Origin: Bacteroides sp.
GTDB taxonomy: Bacteria; Bacteroidota; Bacteroidia; Bacteroidales; Bacteroidaceae
DNA: 64,000 nt
Reading direction: 5' to 3'
Assembly: GCF_030151085.1 (NCBI RefSeq)
Contig: NZ_JASLER010000003.1
Span: forward strand, 1 to 64,000
Part shown: piece by piece, positions 9,408 to 19,400 of the stretch
How positions within the stretch are numbered: the first letter of the stretch is position 1
Layout of the letters: every line of letters begins with the position of its first letter
Translations under genes and position numbers: made by a program
Notes under the pieces: generated by a model
Databases searched by the model: none
What the model saw: the letters and a program-made list of their open reading frames with translations, nothing else
Told to the model about the DNA's origin: nothing

Positions 9408-10219
9408 GTACTGATTTCGCTTACTTCCGTCACCGCATCCAGCCAGCCTTCCATAATGACGGCAGGTGAGTGTGTAGTCAAGATAAGCTGAAGATTCGGA
9501 TTGAGTTCGCGTATCATGCCTATAAGCTTCTGTTGCCATTCTATATGAAGTGAAGCTTCCGGTTCATCCATAAACAGAACACAATGGCCACCATCGCGCA
9601 CCAAGACTGTCAGCAGTATGACAAGCATTTGCTTCTCACCGGAAGAAAGTTTATAAGGAGATAATTTCTCCCCATCCTGATAGAAAACAATGTCATTACT
9701 TTTACGATCTATCTTCTTACGGGTATAACTGAATAATTCATCAATCAAGTCCTGAAATGTCCGTTTCGGAGTAGAAAGAGAAGAAGCCTGTGAACGTTGT
9801 TCCTCAGTACCATTCAGCAATTCAATCATTTTATTGCCTATATTCACTTGATAATCCAGAAATCGGCGTTGAAGCAAATATATCTGCCAGTCCAGTTCCG
9901 ATTTTACTTCCGGATCTGCCATGCGGGCTGTAAAGTCTCCCATAATAAGCGGACGGTCATAACTACGAATAACATCGTATGGAATATAAGTAGCCTGAGG
10001 GTTGTCGAAGAAGACATGCACACCATTCTTCTCGTCACTTTTTACTTCACCGGAAGTTTGTTCAAGATACCCTACCGAACGATTAAGAATGGTAGTCTTC
10101 CCCACTCCGTTAATACCCGAAAGAATGTTTACGTCGGGACGCAAATCCCAAGCTATATTGTACCGATGCCACAATCCGTGTATCTCAATACGTTTAATAT
10201 AATCGGCCTGTACTTCCAT
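9392..10219 (-). CDS. AAA/ABC-type ATPase paired with DUF4435
   Basis: 275 aa. It has the full ABC/SMC-like nucleotide-binding set: Walker A GINGVGKTT (about residues 35-43), signature LSSGEKQM (about 193), Walker B CVLFMDEPEAS (about 215) and an H-loop TTHSP (about 248). This fits the AAA_21 or AAA_15 group found in OLD nucleases, Septu and PARIS. There is no membrane partner, so it is not a transporter subunit. The adjacent DUF4435 gene makes a PARIS-like pair. The protein is shorter than typical AriA as I recall it (roughly 450-500 aa), which argues for a compact variant or a different function. The last residues, TVISG, and the stop are encoded by the inverted repeat at 9380-9407. Confidence 0.87.
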   Translation of the reverse strand: MEVQADYIKRIEIHGLWHRYNIAWDLRPDVNILSGINGVGKTTILNRSVGYLEQTSGEVKSDEKNGVHVFFDNPQATYIPYDVIRSYDRPLIMGDFTARMADPEVKSELDWQIYLLQRRFLDYQVNIGNKMIELLNGTEEQRSQASSLSTPKRTFQDLIDELFSYTRKKIDRKSNDIVFYQDGEKLSPYKLSSGEKQMLVILLTVLVRDGGHCVLFMDEPEASLHIEWQQKLIGMIRELNPNLQLILTTHSPAVIMEGWLDAVTEVSEISTVISG

Positions 10220-10294
10220 GATTTCTTAGGTTTAATGGAAACAAATATAGAGTATTATCTCTGATTATGCACTCTTCTGAACATAAAATCGTCC

Positions 10295-12379
10295 CTAGCC
10301 CGGCAATTCTATGCAAAAACAGGCACCGCCTTGATAGGAGGTATCCAAATAAACAGAACCACCCAACCGGTTGACAATGAGGCGACATGAATAGAGTCCC
10401 AGTCCGGTGCCCGGCATAAAGTCATCCAGTTTGGTGAAACGGCCGAAGATATACCCAGCCTTATCTGCCGGAACCCCCACTCCCGTATCGGCTATGCTGA
10501 TACGCACTTTGTCATCTATACGCTCCAAGCTCATACGGATGCTTCCGGCTTCGGTGAATTTGGCAGCATTGCCCAGAAGATGTTCCACAACGTATTTCAG
10601 ATAGAGGACGTTCGTGTTTATCAGGCATTGTGTCAAGACACTATCAAACACACAGGTCAGTCCGCGTGCACTGGTTTTCTGCTTATATGCCTCAAAAAGT
10701 TCGATACAATCCGGCAGGATATCCACCTGCTCCATGGGAAACAGTTCCAATGAACTGCTTAAATCCGACACCTGTAAGATACTCTCGAACAAGTCCGTCA
10801 GCTGGCGGGAGTTTTTTTCTATGATGGCAGGGAATACCTTTTTCTCTTCCGTATCTATGTCTTCGTTCAGCAACAGGGCACTGAAACCACAGATGGAATT
10901 AAGCGGAGTACGTATCTCGTGAGACATAGACTGGAGGAACTCCGTCTTCATACGATCGCTAGCCTTGGCTCGTTCACTTTCTTCGGCCACTTTCTCGTTC
11001 GCCAAGAGCAAAGCCCGCTGGGCAGCTTTCAGCCTCCGCTTCAGCCAATATTGATAAAATCCCCACGCAAGGAAGACAAATGACAATACAAGAGCAGCCA
11101 CTAAAGCGATACGATGATAATGTGCCTGGAGTTCAGCTTGTTCTATCTTCAGTTTATCTACCTCAAACAATGAGCGCATCTCTGCCAGTTTCTCATCAGT
11201 CTCTTCCATCCGAGTACGGTCCATAAGCGAGTTATATTCCCAGAAAGCGTTGAAACCCTCTTCGTAGTGCTGCTTCCAGCGCGTTATCAGTTCTATTTTC
11301 TTTGCCAGCAGTTCAGTCCGCCTGTTCATATCGGTCGAGTCGGTCTGTGCCAGCAATTCGTTAACACCTTGCAGTGCTAGGTCATACTGTTCCGTATAAG
11401 AGTAATAGGGCAAGACAGAAGACAAGAAATCCCTCCTGCTTTCTTCAGATTTCAGAGGCTGATAGTATTCTTTCATCCGAAGATAAATCTCGTCCGCCCT
11501 CTTTCTGCCGATAGCCTCTCCCAAGTAAAGTAATTCGCAATAGACACCTATACGCAACGATTCACGATCACGGATACGGAGGTAAGGCCTTCTCTTATAA
11601 AAAGGTCGTTCGAACTGGGTATCATAAAGCCGCTCCAGTTCATCCAAAGTCTTCACCGCTTTGGCACCGCCATCCGCCCGGTTCATAGTACGGTAAATGA
11701 ACTCTAAGCGTGTCAGATAGTACCAATTGAATTTGTAAGAAACTCCAAAAGGAAGTTCGCTAACCAGCCGATGAATGTTTTCTAAATGTGTAATACGGTC
11801 TTCTGAACGAATAACTCCGGGCGAGAAATATTCCACGCATTCCATAGCCGAACAAAGAATCATCTCCCATCTCACCTCTTGCGGCTTATCCGAAAGATTA
11901 GTCTTATGTTGTTTGTAGCGGGAAATTTCACCATTTGCCTCATCGGGTTTATCAGCCTCATCCATCTTGCGGACAGACGGGTAGGCCTTGAGCCATGCCA
12001 TACAGAAGTTCCGATAGTCTCCCTTCAGACATTCTTCTCCTATATGTTGATAATAACGTAAGGAATCAGGAGTGTCTTTATGAATGCGGCAAAGTATATC
12101 CAGTGTTTCAAAAATGTATTCCTGATCTTTCAACCGTAAAGCCCGATTCAAAACCTCGCGGATATAAGCAGACTGACTATTACTGTCGTCAGACAAATCA
12201 TAAAGATCCACATAACATTCCATTTGCTGCCGTTCGTTGAGGATATTACTACGAAGAGAATCCAGTAGGCGGTTTTGGATTTGCTTGACGTCCAATTCCT
12301 GCGAATGGATATCTTGTATAGAGAATAAGAAAGCACATACTGCAATTGCGACTTTCACCAGTATCAGATAATTTTTCAT
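10295..12379 (-). CDS. Membrane histidine kinase with TPR-like sensor region
   Basis: 694 aa from the ATG at 12379; a longer frame exists to 12520, but only this start gives a signal peptide (MKNYLILVKVAIAVCAFLFS). The sensor region (about 25-400) is helical and Tyr/Leu-rich, as in TPR sensor kinases of Bacteroides. One transmembrane helix (IALVAALVLSFVFLAWGFYQY, about 418-438) precedes a coiled linker, H-box MSHEIRTPLNSICGFS, N-box HLLGNAAKF, and G-boxes ADTGVGVP and GTGLGLYS. No receiver or DNA-binding domain follows, and no response regulator lies beside it, so its partner is elsewhere. It diverges from the EamA gene. Confidence 0.9.
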   Translation of the reverse strand: MKNYLILVKVAIAVCAFLFSIQDIHSQELDVKQIQNRLLDSLRSNILNERQQMECYVDLYDLSDDSNSQSAYIREVLNRALRLKDQEYIFETLDILCRIHKDTPDSLRYYQHIGEECLKGDYRNFCMAWLKAYPSVRKMDEADKPDEANGEISRYKQHKTNLSDKPQEVRWEMILCSAMECVEYFSPGVIRSEDRITHLENIHRLVSELPFGVSYKFNWYYLTRLEFIYRTMNRADGGAKAVKTLDELERLYDTQFERPFYKRRPYLRIRDRESLRIGVYCELLYLGEAIGRKRADEIYLRMKEYYQPLKSEESRRDFLSSVLPYYSYTEQYDLALQGVNELLAQTDSTDMNRRTELLAKKIELITRWKQHYEEGFNAFWEYNSLMDRTRMEETDEKLAEMRSLFEVDKLKIEQAELQAHYHRIALVAALVLSFVFLAWGFYQYWLKRRLKAAQRALLLANEKVAEESERAKASDRMKTEFLQSMSHEIRTPLNSICGFSALLLNEDIDTEEKKVFPAIIEKNSRQLTDLFESILQVSDLSSSLELFPMEQVDILPDCIELFEAYKQKTSARGLTCVFDSVLTQCLINTNVLYLKYVVEHLLGNAAKFTEAGSIRMSLERIDDKVRISIADTGVGVPADKAGYIFGRFTKLDDFMPGTGLGLYSCRLIVNRLGGSVYLDTSYQGGACFCIELPG

Positions 12380-12469
12380 ATTCGGACAATTTATTGTTTT
12401 TGCCACTTTAGCCACAAAGATAGAAAATAAAAAAGAAGAACAGATGTTTCTTATCTCAGAAAATAGTTG

Positions 12470-12477
12470 TTCTTTTG
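12470..12477 (+). promoter_or_regulatory. Probable -7 box for the EamA transporter gene
   Basis: TTCTTTTG matches the Bacteroides -7 consensus TAnnTTTG at 7 of 8 positions (T for A at the second). It lies 20 bp before the ATG at 12497, which argues against the upstream in-frame ATG at 12467. Confidence 0.4.
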
Positions 12478-12496
12478 CAGCCCAATAATACAAATT

Positions 12497-13408
12497 ATGA
12501 ACAAAAATATTCAAGGGCATATATATGCTCTGACCGCAAACATATTATGGGGATTAATGGCTCCTATTGGCAAATCGGCTTTGATGGAATTCTCTCCGTT
12601 GTCAGTAACAACCTTTCGTATGGTAGGAGCAGCAGCCTGTTTCTGGTTGCTATCCCTCTTCTTCAAGCGAGAGCAAGTCGATCATCGTGATATGCTGAAG
12701 ATATTTTTTGCTTCTTTGTTTGCATTGGTTTTTAACCAAGGAGTTTATATCTTTGGACTCTCCTTAACCTCTCCTATAGATGCTTCTATTGTGACAACGA
12801 CCTTACCCATCGTCACCATGATTGTTGCAGCTCTCTATTTGAAAGAACCCATTACAAACAAGAAAGTACTAGGCATTTTTGTTGGAGCCATGGGAGCACT
12901 GATACTTATCATAAGCAGTCAAAGTGCCAGTAGCGGCAACGGCAGTATCATCGGCGATCTTCTTTGTCTGGTAGCACAGATCAGTTTCTCTATCTACCTT
13001 ACTGTATTCAAGGGACTATCGCAGAAGTACTCTCCCATCACCCTGAATAAATGGATGTTTATCTACGCCTCCATGTGTTATATCCCCTTCTCTTACCGTG
13101 ATGTAGCAGCCATTGAGTGGAGTGGAATATCGTCAGCTGCATTCTTACAGGTCAGTTATGTAGTAATAGGAGGCAGTTTTCTTGCTTATATATTTATCAT
13201 GACCGCTCAAAGACTGATGCGCCCCACCGTAGTGAGTATGTACAACTATATGCAACCCATTGTAGCCTCAACCGCTGCTATCATTTTGGGGATGGGGACG
13301 TTCAATCTGGAAAAAGGGATTGCCATTGCTTTAGTATTCCTCGGGGTATATATCGTGACTCAAAGTAAGTCACGTAAAGATTTCGAGCAAGAAGGGAAAA
13401 AGCTATAG
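12497..13408 (+). CDS. EamA/DMT-family permease
   Basis: 303 aa with about ten hydrophobic helices in two EamA repeats: ALTANILWGLMAPIGKSALM near the N-terminus and LCLVAQISFSIYLTVFKGLS near the middle. DMT exporters of this type move amino acids or other small metabolites outward across the inner membrane; the substrate is unknown. The start at 12497 (MNKNIQGHIYAL) is chosen because the ATG at 12467 lies before the likely promoter. Its last 6 bases overlap the end of the converging Crp/Fnr-type gene. Confidence 0.88.
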   Translation: MNKNIQGHIYALTANILWGLMAPIGKSALMEFSPLSVTTFRMVGAAACFWLLSLFFKREQVDHRDMLKIFFASLFALVFNQGVYIFGLSLTSPIDASIVTTTLPIVTMIVAALYLKEPITNKKVLGIFVGAMGALILIISSQSASSGNGSIIGDLLCLVAQISFSIYLTVFKGLSQKYSPITLNKWMFIYASMCYIPFSYRDVAAIEWSGISSAAFLQVSYVVIGGSFLAYIFIMTAQRLMRPTVVSMYNYMQPIVASTAAIILGMGTFNLEKGIAIALVFLGVYIVTQSKSRKDFEQEGKKL

Positions 13409-13993
13409 TACTCCGGCACGCACCCGGCTCAAAGACTCCGGCGTCATTAACAGATAAGATGCAATATGATTGACTGATGCCCGTTTGGCAACTTGGGGAT
13501 AATCTTTCAAGAAACGTGCATACCGTTCACGCGATGTTTCGAAGCGCCAAGAGTCTGCTTTATATTGAGATAGAATAAGTGAACCTTCCAGCAAGTGCCG
13601 ATGAAAACGAGCAATATGTAAGTAACGCTCGGATAACTCAACTAAGCCTGCATACGATATAGCCCAAATCACTCCTTCCTCCAAAGATTCCAGTTGCAGG
13701 CAGTTCCGGTGTCCTGTAAACAGACTGACAATGCACATGGCACCATCTCCGTCGCACGCAAAATTCTCAGTAATATCACGTCCTTCCTTAAAATAAAACT
13801 GACGGAGCAATCCCTTTTCTACAAAAATAATATCTTTGGCTATATCTTTTTCACTGAGTAATAGTTCTCCTTTATGCACTTCATGGCGCACAAACAAACC
13901 GGCTATTAGTTCTAACTCCTCGGAAGGGAGTTCATGAAGGCGGCGGGTAAACCGCCGCGCTATTCCCATATTGTCTTCGTAAGTGTTAGTCAT
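13403..13993 (-). CDS. Crp/Fnr-family transcriptional regulator
   Basis: 196 aa. The cyclic-nucleotide-binding-like beta-roll spans about residues 20-115 (LLLSEKDIAKDIIFVEKGLLRQFYF). The C-terminal helix-turn-helix is KRASVNHIASYLLMTPESLSRVRAG. No Fe-S cysteine cluster of the FNR type is seen (only two scattered Cys), and cAMP-contact residues are not obvious, so the ligand is unknown. It lies 35 bp downstream of meaB on the same strand and its stop overlaps the converging EamA gene. Confidence 0.88.
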   Translation of the reverse strand: MTNTYEDNMGIARRFTRRLHELPSEELELIAGLFVRHEVHKGELLLSEKDIAKDIIFVEKGLLRQFYFKEGRDITENFACDGDGAMCIVSLFTGHRNCLQLESLEEGVIWAISYAGLVELSERYLHIARFHRHLLEGSLILSQYKADSWRFETSRERYARFLKDYPQVAKRASVNHIASYLLMTPESLSRVRAGVL

Positions 13994-14028
13994 AGATATT
14001 AATGGTAGGATAAATTAAAGACTACTCA

Positions 14029-15126
14029 TTACCCTTTCAGTTCTTCAAAATAGGTATCGAGTAGCTTCTTGGCAGCAACGAACGAAGTAAGATTGCCTTG
14101 CAGTACCTGTGACTCTTTATCAGCCAGCATGGACTCAATTTTGGCATTGTGATAAAAACTATCACGGAGCTGTTCGTTAATTGTCTCATACATCCAATAT
14201 TTACTTTGTTCATTACGACGGAACTCAAAGTAACCATTCTCCTTTACAAAGTCAATATACTGATATACCATATCCCAAACCTCTTTTATGCCCAAGCCAT
14301 AAAAACCTGAATAGGTAAGAACCTGAGGTGTCCATCCACTATCAGGAGCAGGGAAAAGATGTAAAGCATTACGGAACTGGGCAGCCGCTAACTTAGCACG
14401 GTCCAGATTGTCACCATCGGCTTTGTTGATAACAATGCCATCCGCCATCTCCATGATACCGCGTTTGATACCTTGCAGTTCGTCTCCGGTTCCAGCAAGT
14501 TGAATAAGCAAAAAGAAATCCACCATAGAGTGCACGGCTGTTTCACTTTGCCCTACCCCGACGGTTTCAACAAATATTTTATCAAAACCGGCAGCTTCAC
14601 AAAGAACAATTGTCTCACGTGTCTTTCGAGCTACACCTCCCAATGAACCTGCTGAGGGGCTGGGACGAATAAACGAATCGGGATGCACAGAAAGTTTCTC
14701 CATACGCGTCTTGTCACCCAAGATACTGCCTTTACTGCGTTCGCTACTAGGGTCGATGGCAAGAACAGCCAGTTTTCCTGCATATTTCTCTAAAATATGC
14801 AGACCGAAGACATCAATAGAAGTACTCTTACCAGCCCCCGGCACACCACTGATGCCAATACGAACAGAGTTCCCCGAATAAGGCAAACATCTTTCTATCA
14901 CTTCTTGCGCCACAGCTTGATGTTCCGGTTTCACGCTTTCCACCAATGTTACCGCTTGACTCAATATTGTAATATCGCCTTTTACAATGCCCTCTACAAA
15001 TTCCGAAACAGTAAGCTGGCGTTTCTTTGCTTTCCGTTTCAGATAAGGATTCACAGATGACGGTTGCTCAATGCCTGCATTGACAACCAAGCCTTTGTAT
15101 GCTTCATTATTTTCCGGATGTTCCAT
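14029..15126 (-). CDS. meaB: Methylmalonyl-CoA mutase-associated GTPase MeaB (ArgK family)
   Basis: 365 aa G3E-family GTPase that protects and reloads the B12-dependent methylmalonyl-CoA mutase, used by Bacteroides for propionate production. Visible motifs are Walker A GISGVPGAGKST (about residues 93-104), AVLAIDPSSERSKGSILGDKTRM, the switch region FVETVGVGQSE, and the base-specificity motif NKAD. Length is normal for the family. The mutase subunit genes are not in this window. A DUF1573 gene lies upstream on the same strand, separated by a 25-bp inverted repeat. Confidence 0.95.
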   Translation of the reverse strand: MEHPENNEAYKGLVVNAGIEQPSSVNPYLKRKAKKRQLTVSEFVEGIVKGDITILSQAVTLVESVKPEHQAVAQEVIERCLPYSGNSVRIGISGVPGAGKSTSIDVFGLHILEKYAGKLAVLAIDPSSERSKGSILGDKTRMEKLSVHPDSFIRPSPSAGSLGGVARKTRETIVLCEAAGFDKIFVETVGVGQSETAVHSMVDFFLLIQLAGTGDELQGIKRGIMEMADGIVINKADGDNLDRAKLAAAQFRNALHLFPAPDSGWTPQVLTYSGFYGLGIKEVWDMVYQYIDFVKENGYFEFRRNEQSKYWMYETINEQLRDSFYHNAKIESMLADKESQVLQGNLTSFVAAKKLLDTYFEELKG

Positions 15127-15140
15127 AATGCTCCATTATT

Positions 15141-15228
15141 AGTTATGAGTTGTTAGTTATAAGTTTTTTGTATACTACTACTCTATTAAGAATATAAACA
15201 AATAACTTATAACTAACAACTCATAACT
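15141..15228. repeat. 25-bp perfect inverted repeat after the DUF1573 gene
   Basis: Arms 15141-15165 and 15204-15228 are perfectly complementary (AGTTATGAGTTGTTAGTTAT at the start of the left arm), with a 38-base loop. The right arm ends 2 bp from the DUF1573 stop codon at 15231. It is the TTAGTTA variant of the heptamer family. Confidence 0.9.
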
Positions 15229-15230
15229 TT

Positions 15231-16304
15231 TTATTGTTTTGCTTTAATATTAATCTCAACCTTCGGCTGCATCGGATCGTTAGTTATCATCAAGAAACGA
15301 AGATGACGACGCTTTTTACCGATATTTTTCTTTTCAACCGTTACACGTAGACGGGTACTTTCGCCCGGTTGCAACACACTCTTCTTCAAACTAACACCTA
15401 CTGCCGGATGGAATACTTGCAGCTTGCTTATTTGCAAAGGAGAGAGACCGGTATTGGTTACAGTAATATCCTGGCGGGCTTTCGACTTCTTCGTCAGCAC
15501 TGCACTCATATCAATATCCTTGGCAGACAGACTAACAGCAGGTGCATTCGCCTTTTCAGTAGCAGTCATACCTGAGAAATCCGGCAAAAGAATAGCGGAA
15601 ACAGGAATTTCATTTTCTTCTCCTACCTTGTCACCTGCAAAACGGGCCAGATAAACAGAAGCTTGTGTAAGTCCAAAATCAGTCAGTTTTTCTGAGTTCA
15701 AAGTAAGAGTAATAACACCTCTTTCTCCTTTCTGCAAAACATCAGGCTTCACTTCCATTTCCAAATAAGGAGGCAGGTGCATCAAAACCGGCTCATAAGG
15801 ACGATCTGAAAGATTTACTACACCAATATGGATAACGGGACGTTCACCGTGGTGTATATCCGGAAAATCAAGGCTGTTCTTATCAATACGTATCTGACCT
15901 ATCAGATAAGGATGTGTCTTGGTAAAGTCTTTGATTTCCTGTACCACTTCACCGTTAAACTTCAAATAGACCAAATGAGGTTGAGCATTCGTATAGATTG
16001 CTACGGATTTCTGAAAGTGTCCCAATGCCTCCGCATCGAAAGTAACATTAACAGTACCTTTTGCTCCCGGAGCAATTGGTGTTTTAGTCCATTGGGCTAT
16101 TGAGCACGCACAATCCGGCTCAACTTCAGTAAGTACCAAAGGTTGGTCACCTGTATTTGTAATGGTATATTGTGCCGTCACCGGATGTTTCCATTCTATC
16201 TGACCGAAACTATGCATTTCGGTATTAGAGGTAAAGCGCGGCTGTGCCACAGCTACCAATGCCACAGCAGCAAGTGCATATAAAGTAGTAAAGATACGTT
16301 TCAT
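15231..16304 (-). CDS. DUF1573 domain protein, exported
   Basis: 357 aa. The signal peptide (MKRIFTTLYALAAVALVAVA, then QPRF) sends it to the periplasm. DUF1573 modules are Ig-like/ASH-type beta-sandwiches; the first is clear at about 20-130 (EMHSFGQIEWKHPVTAQYTI, and EPDCACS, the typical double-Cys DCxC stretch). A second related repeat lies near 265-355 (KARQDITVTNTGLSPLQISK). No catalytic motif is present. It sits between the alpha-2-macroglobulin-like gene and meaB, each gap holding a long inverted repeat. Function is unknown; a structural or binding role on the periplasmic side is inference. Confidence 0.85.
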   Translation of the reverse strand: MKRIFTTLYALAAVALVAVAQPRFTSNTEMHSFGQIEWKHPVTAQYTITNTGDQPLVLTEVEPDCACSIAQWTKTPIAPGAKGTVNVTFDAEALGHFQKSVAIYTNAQPHLVYLKFNGEVVQEIKDFTKTHPYLIGQIRIDKNSLDFPDIHHGERPVIHIGVVNLSDRPYEPVLMHLPPYLEMEVKPDVLQKGERGVITLTLNSEKLTDFGLTQASVYLARFAGDKVGEENEIPVSAILLPDFSGMTATEKANAPAVSLSAKDIDMSAVLTKKSKARQDITVTNTGLSPLQISKLQVFHPAVGVSLKKSVLQPGESTRLRVTVEKKNIGKKRRHLRFLMITNDPMQPKVEINIKAKQ

Positions 16305-16363
16305 TTATTTTGTTTCTAAATTAGCTGCACAAAAATAGGAGTTTTCGTTGAGAGTACCTAAAA

Positions 16364-16443
16364 TAAATAGTGATTAGTGTTTAGTGATAAGTGATTTGCT
16401 TATTCCTTCAAATCACTTATCACTAAACACTAATCACTATTTA
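16364..16443. repeat. 35-bp perfect inverted repeat after the alpha-2-macroglobulin-like gene
   Basis: Arms 16364-16398 and 16409-16443 pair perfectly over a 10-base loop. The arms are built from TTAGTGA/TTAGTGT heptamers. The element starts 10 bp after the stop codon at 16454 on the minus strand. As RNA it would form a very stable A/U-rich hairpin; no long U tract follows. Confidence 0.92.
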
Positions 16444-16453
16444 AGTTTCTCTA

Positions 16454-19400
16454 TTACTTTATAACTACAGTTCCGCCAGTCGAATGTGAAGCATATTCCG
16501 GAGCGTATGCACACTGTATGGTAGCCAGACCGGCTTCATACGTTCCACCACGAGCTATGCGATAACTATGTTCCAGCACATAGACACCCTTACCCAGATG
16601 ATCGAAGAAGAAGTTGGTCGCAGCATCTTCGACTTCCACAAAATAGCCGAAACCATTATTCCATCGATAACCGGAAAGAGCTCCTACCGGTTCGAAGCAA
16701 GCGCCACGCTGATCTTTCAATTGAATGAAATCCATAGCACGATCCAAGCTGATGGTCAGGCGTGAAACGACTTTGTCACCAACGGACAATTGAGTAGCAT
16801 CAGCAATTGGCTGCAAGGACTTCTTTCCATCGGCAGCAATACGTTCTATATACAACTTCTTTTCAATATTCAACTCACCACCTTGTTGTTTTACATCGGA
16901 TATAGGTGAAAGGTATTGGGCATAAACAGCACCCCAAGCTATACCGGCATCTCGTTTCTCTACTGTTATGGATTTAGCTTTTAGTTCAGGACTGCCTTGT
17001 GTAAAGGTTTCCTTTATATATCCCAATCCGGGAACAGCAGTCTTTGCCGGTGAAAGAGTTTCCATTACTTTATTACCCAAAGTGATGCGTACATCTCCAC
17101 GATTATCCAACAAATCACTACCTTGGCAAAGCAAAGCATATACAGCATCTGCCGTAGCTATCGGAGAATCCCAACTGGTGGTCTGCTTTTGTTTCAGCAA
17201 CCAAAGTTTCATTTCTTCTACCAATGTTTCGTTTCCACCTGCCATAAGCAGTGCTTCCATTACTTCAACATGAGCAGGTATAGGCAACATTCCCCAAGCA
17301 TACGGATTGGCATAGAAAGCAAAATGTGCACCCATTTCATTCGTTTGCACTAAGTGTTCCTTGATGGATGCTACAAACTCATTAGCTTGGCTTGTACGTC
17401 CGGCTTTCAACAGGATAATGGCAGACTGTGCCTTACATACCATCGTTCCATTCTCTAGATTACGACTTACCATAGAGAGAAAGTAGCGGTAGGCAGCTTC
17501 ATTTGCAGCAGGTACCTTTTCGTTACCGAGGGCTACCAGATAAAGGTAATTCATGGTAGCATCGGAAATAGTGGTAATCTTTGCGCCGTCCTTTTCCGCC
17601 TTGCGAATCATACGGTATTCCTCCAATGCTTGCTTATGCAGAAAGTCAAAGGCTTTCTGTTTCATTGCAACTACTTCCGAAGGAAGTTGTTCTTTAGTCA
17701 TTAAAGGAAGACGTACTAGTAATTCGGTGATATAACCGGTAATATATTGACTACCGGACATACCTTTATACCAACTCCATCCACCATCTTCGCCCTGTAG
17801 TTCTTTTAACTTGGTGAAAGCTGAAAGATTCCGGCCATTCATTTGATTGACGTCGAACAAAGTAGCAATACGTGCTTGTTGTTCCGCCTCGGTAGTAGCT
17901 TCCAGTAACCAAGGTGATTCATCGAGTAAGATATTCTTCACATCCTGATTATTCTCCAACTGGCTGAGGAAAGTATTTTTAGTTCCACCTGCCAGTTTCC
18001 AACTGTCAAATACTGCTTTGATGCTTGGCTGGCTATTGGCAATATAACCAGCCAAGCTATTGGCATAATAAGCTGTAGCCCATGATATAGCATTGTCTGT
18101 TGATGGCAAACTCAGTACCGGCAAAGCTTGCACAGCATACCAAGCAGGATTTCCGGTAAACTCTACCGTCAAACGACGTTCGGTTGCTGTACGGGCATTA
18201 TGATTGAATAGGCTATCCAATGAGAATGTACGGGTTTCTTCACCACGAATAGGCATGGCAAGCGTTTCGGTAATAAAGTCTTTATTGCTTAATATAGGCA
18301 AAAGATGTTGTTCGCCATCACTGAACGTACCACCATCCGCTACCATGCGTACACCAAGCAGATCATACCGGTCGGTCGTTTCAAAATGGAAGTTAACGGC
18401 CGTTGTTCTTCCAGCTTCTACAGAGAATTTCTGACGCTGGGAAGAAATAATCTTCTCCGTCATGGGGTCAAAAAGCGTGAATGTAGCCGTTCCCTTTACT
18501 GCCTTGCCCGACAAATTAGAAATAGTAGCGGCAATTTGGGTCTCGTCACCTACACGGACAAAGCGAGGCATATTTGGGGTTAGCATAAATTCCTTAGCAG
18601 TGACGGCTGTTGCATCGAGCATTCCCGTCATCATGTTCTTAGTATGCGAGTAACCACAGAAGTTCCACCGAGTCAGACTCTGAGGCATGGTGAAGGAGAA
18701 AGCAACTTCTCCCAACTCGTTTGTACGAAGTTGCGGATAGAAGAAGGCTGTTTCTGCAAAGTTAGTGCGAAGACCGGGAACTGACTGCAAAGTTTCTCTA
18801 CCAACAGGAATCTTTTCCGATTCAAAAACAACGTCAGTTACCAAATTATCCTCAGCTTCTTCTTGAACGGCTCCCGCTTTAGCAGCCATATTTGCTGCTC
18901 CTCGTATTTTCAGTCCGCCAGTAGTCGATTTAGTATCACTTCTATAACTCATTACAGTAGCCTCTATACGGGTACCATCCTCTACAATCTGGGACAAATT
19001 TTCTACTTTACCATAAGGAGAATAGAAATAATCATACCTCCACTTCGGTACTCTCCAAGCTTTTAACGGGAAGTAGATTGAGAAATAGCTATTATTAAAA
19101 TAACTCGCATTACGGTAAACACTATAAAGATTATCCGGATAGAATACTCGCAATAGCTGATTACGCTTAAAAATCTTGTCTAACGAGGCGTCATACATGG
19201 TTGCCAACATTTCAGCAGCTGCAGGCATGCCTTGCGGAGTCTTTATAACAAGTTTCCATTCTTCTTCCTGTCCGGGATGCAAACGGTCACGGAATACTTC
19301 CCACTTCATATCAAGAGTGCGTTCCGGTTGCCGTTTTTTCAGATAGATTTGTTGGCTATACATTTCCCCACCTTTTACAAAGTTGAAAAGTATAGATACT

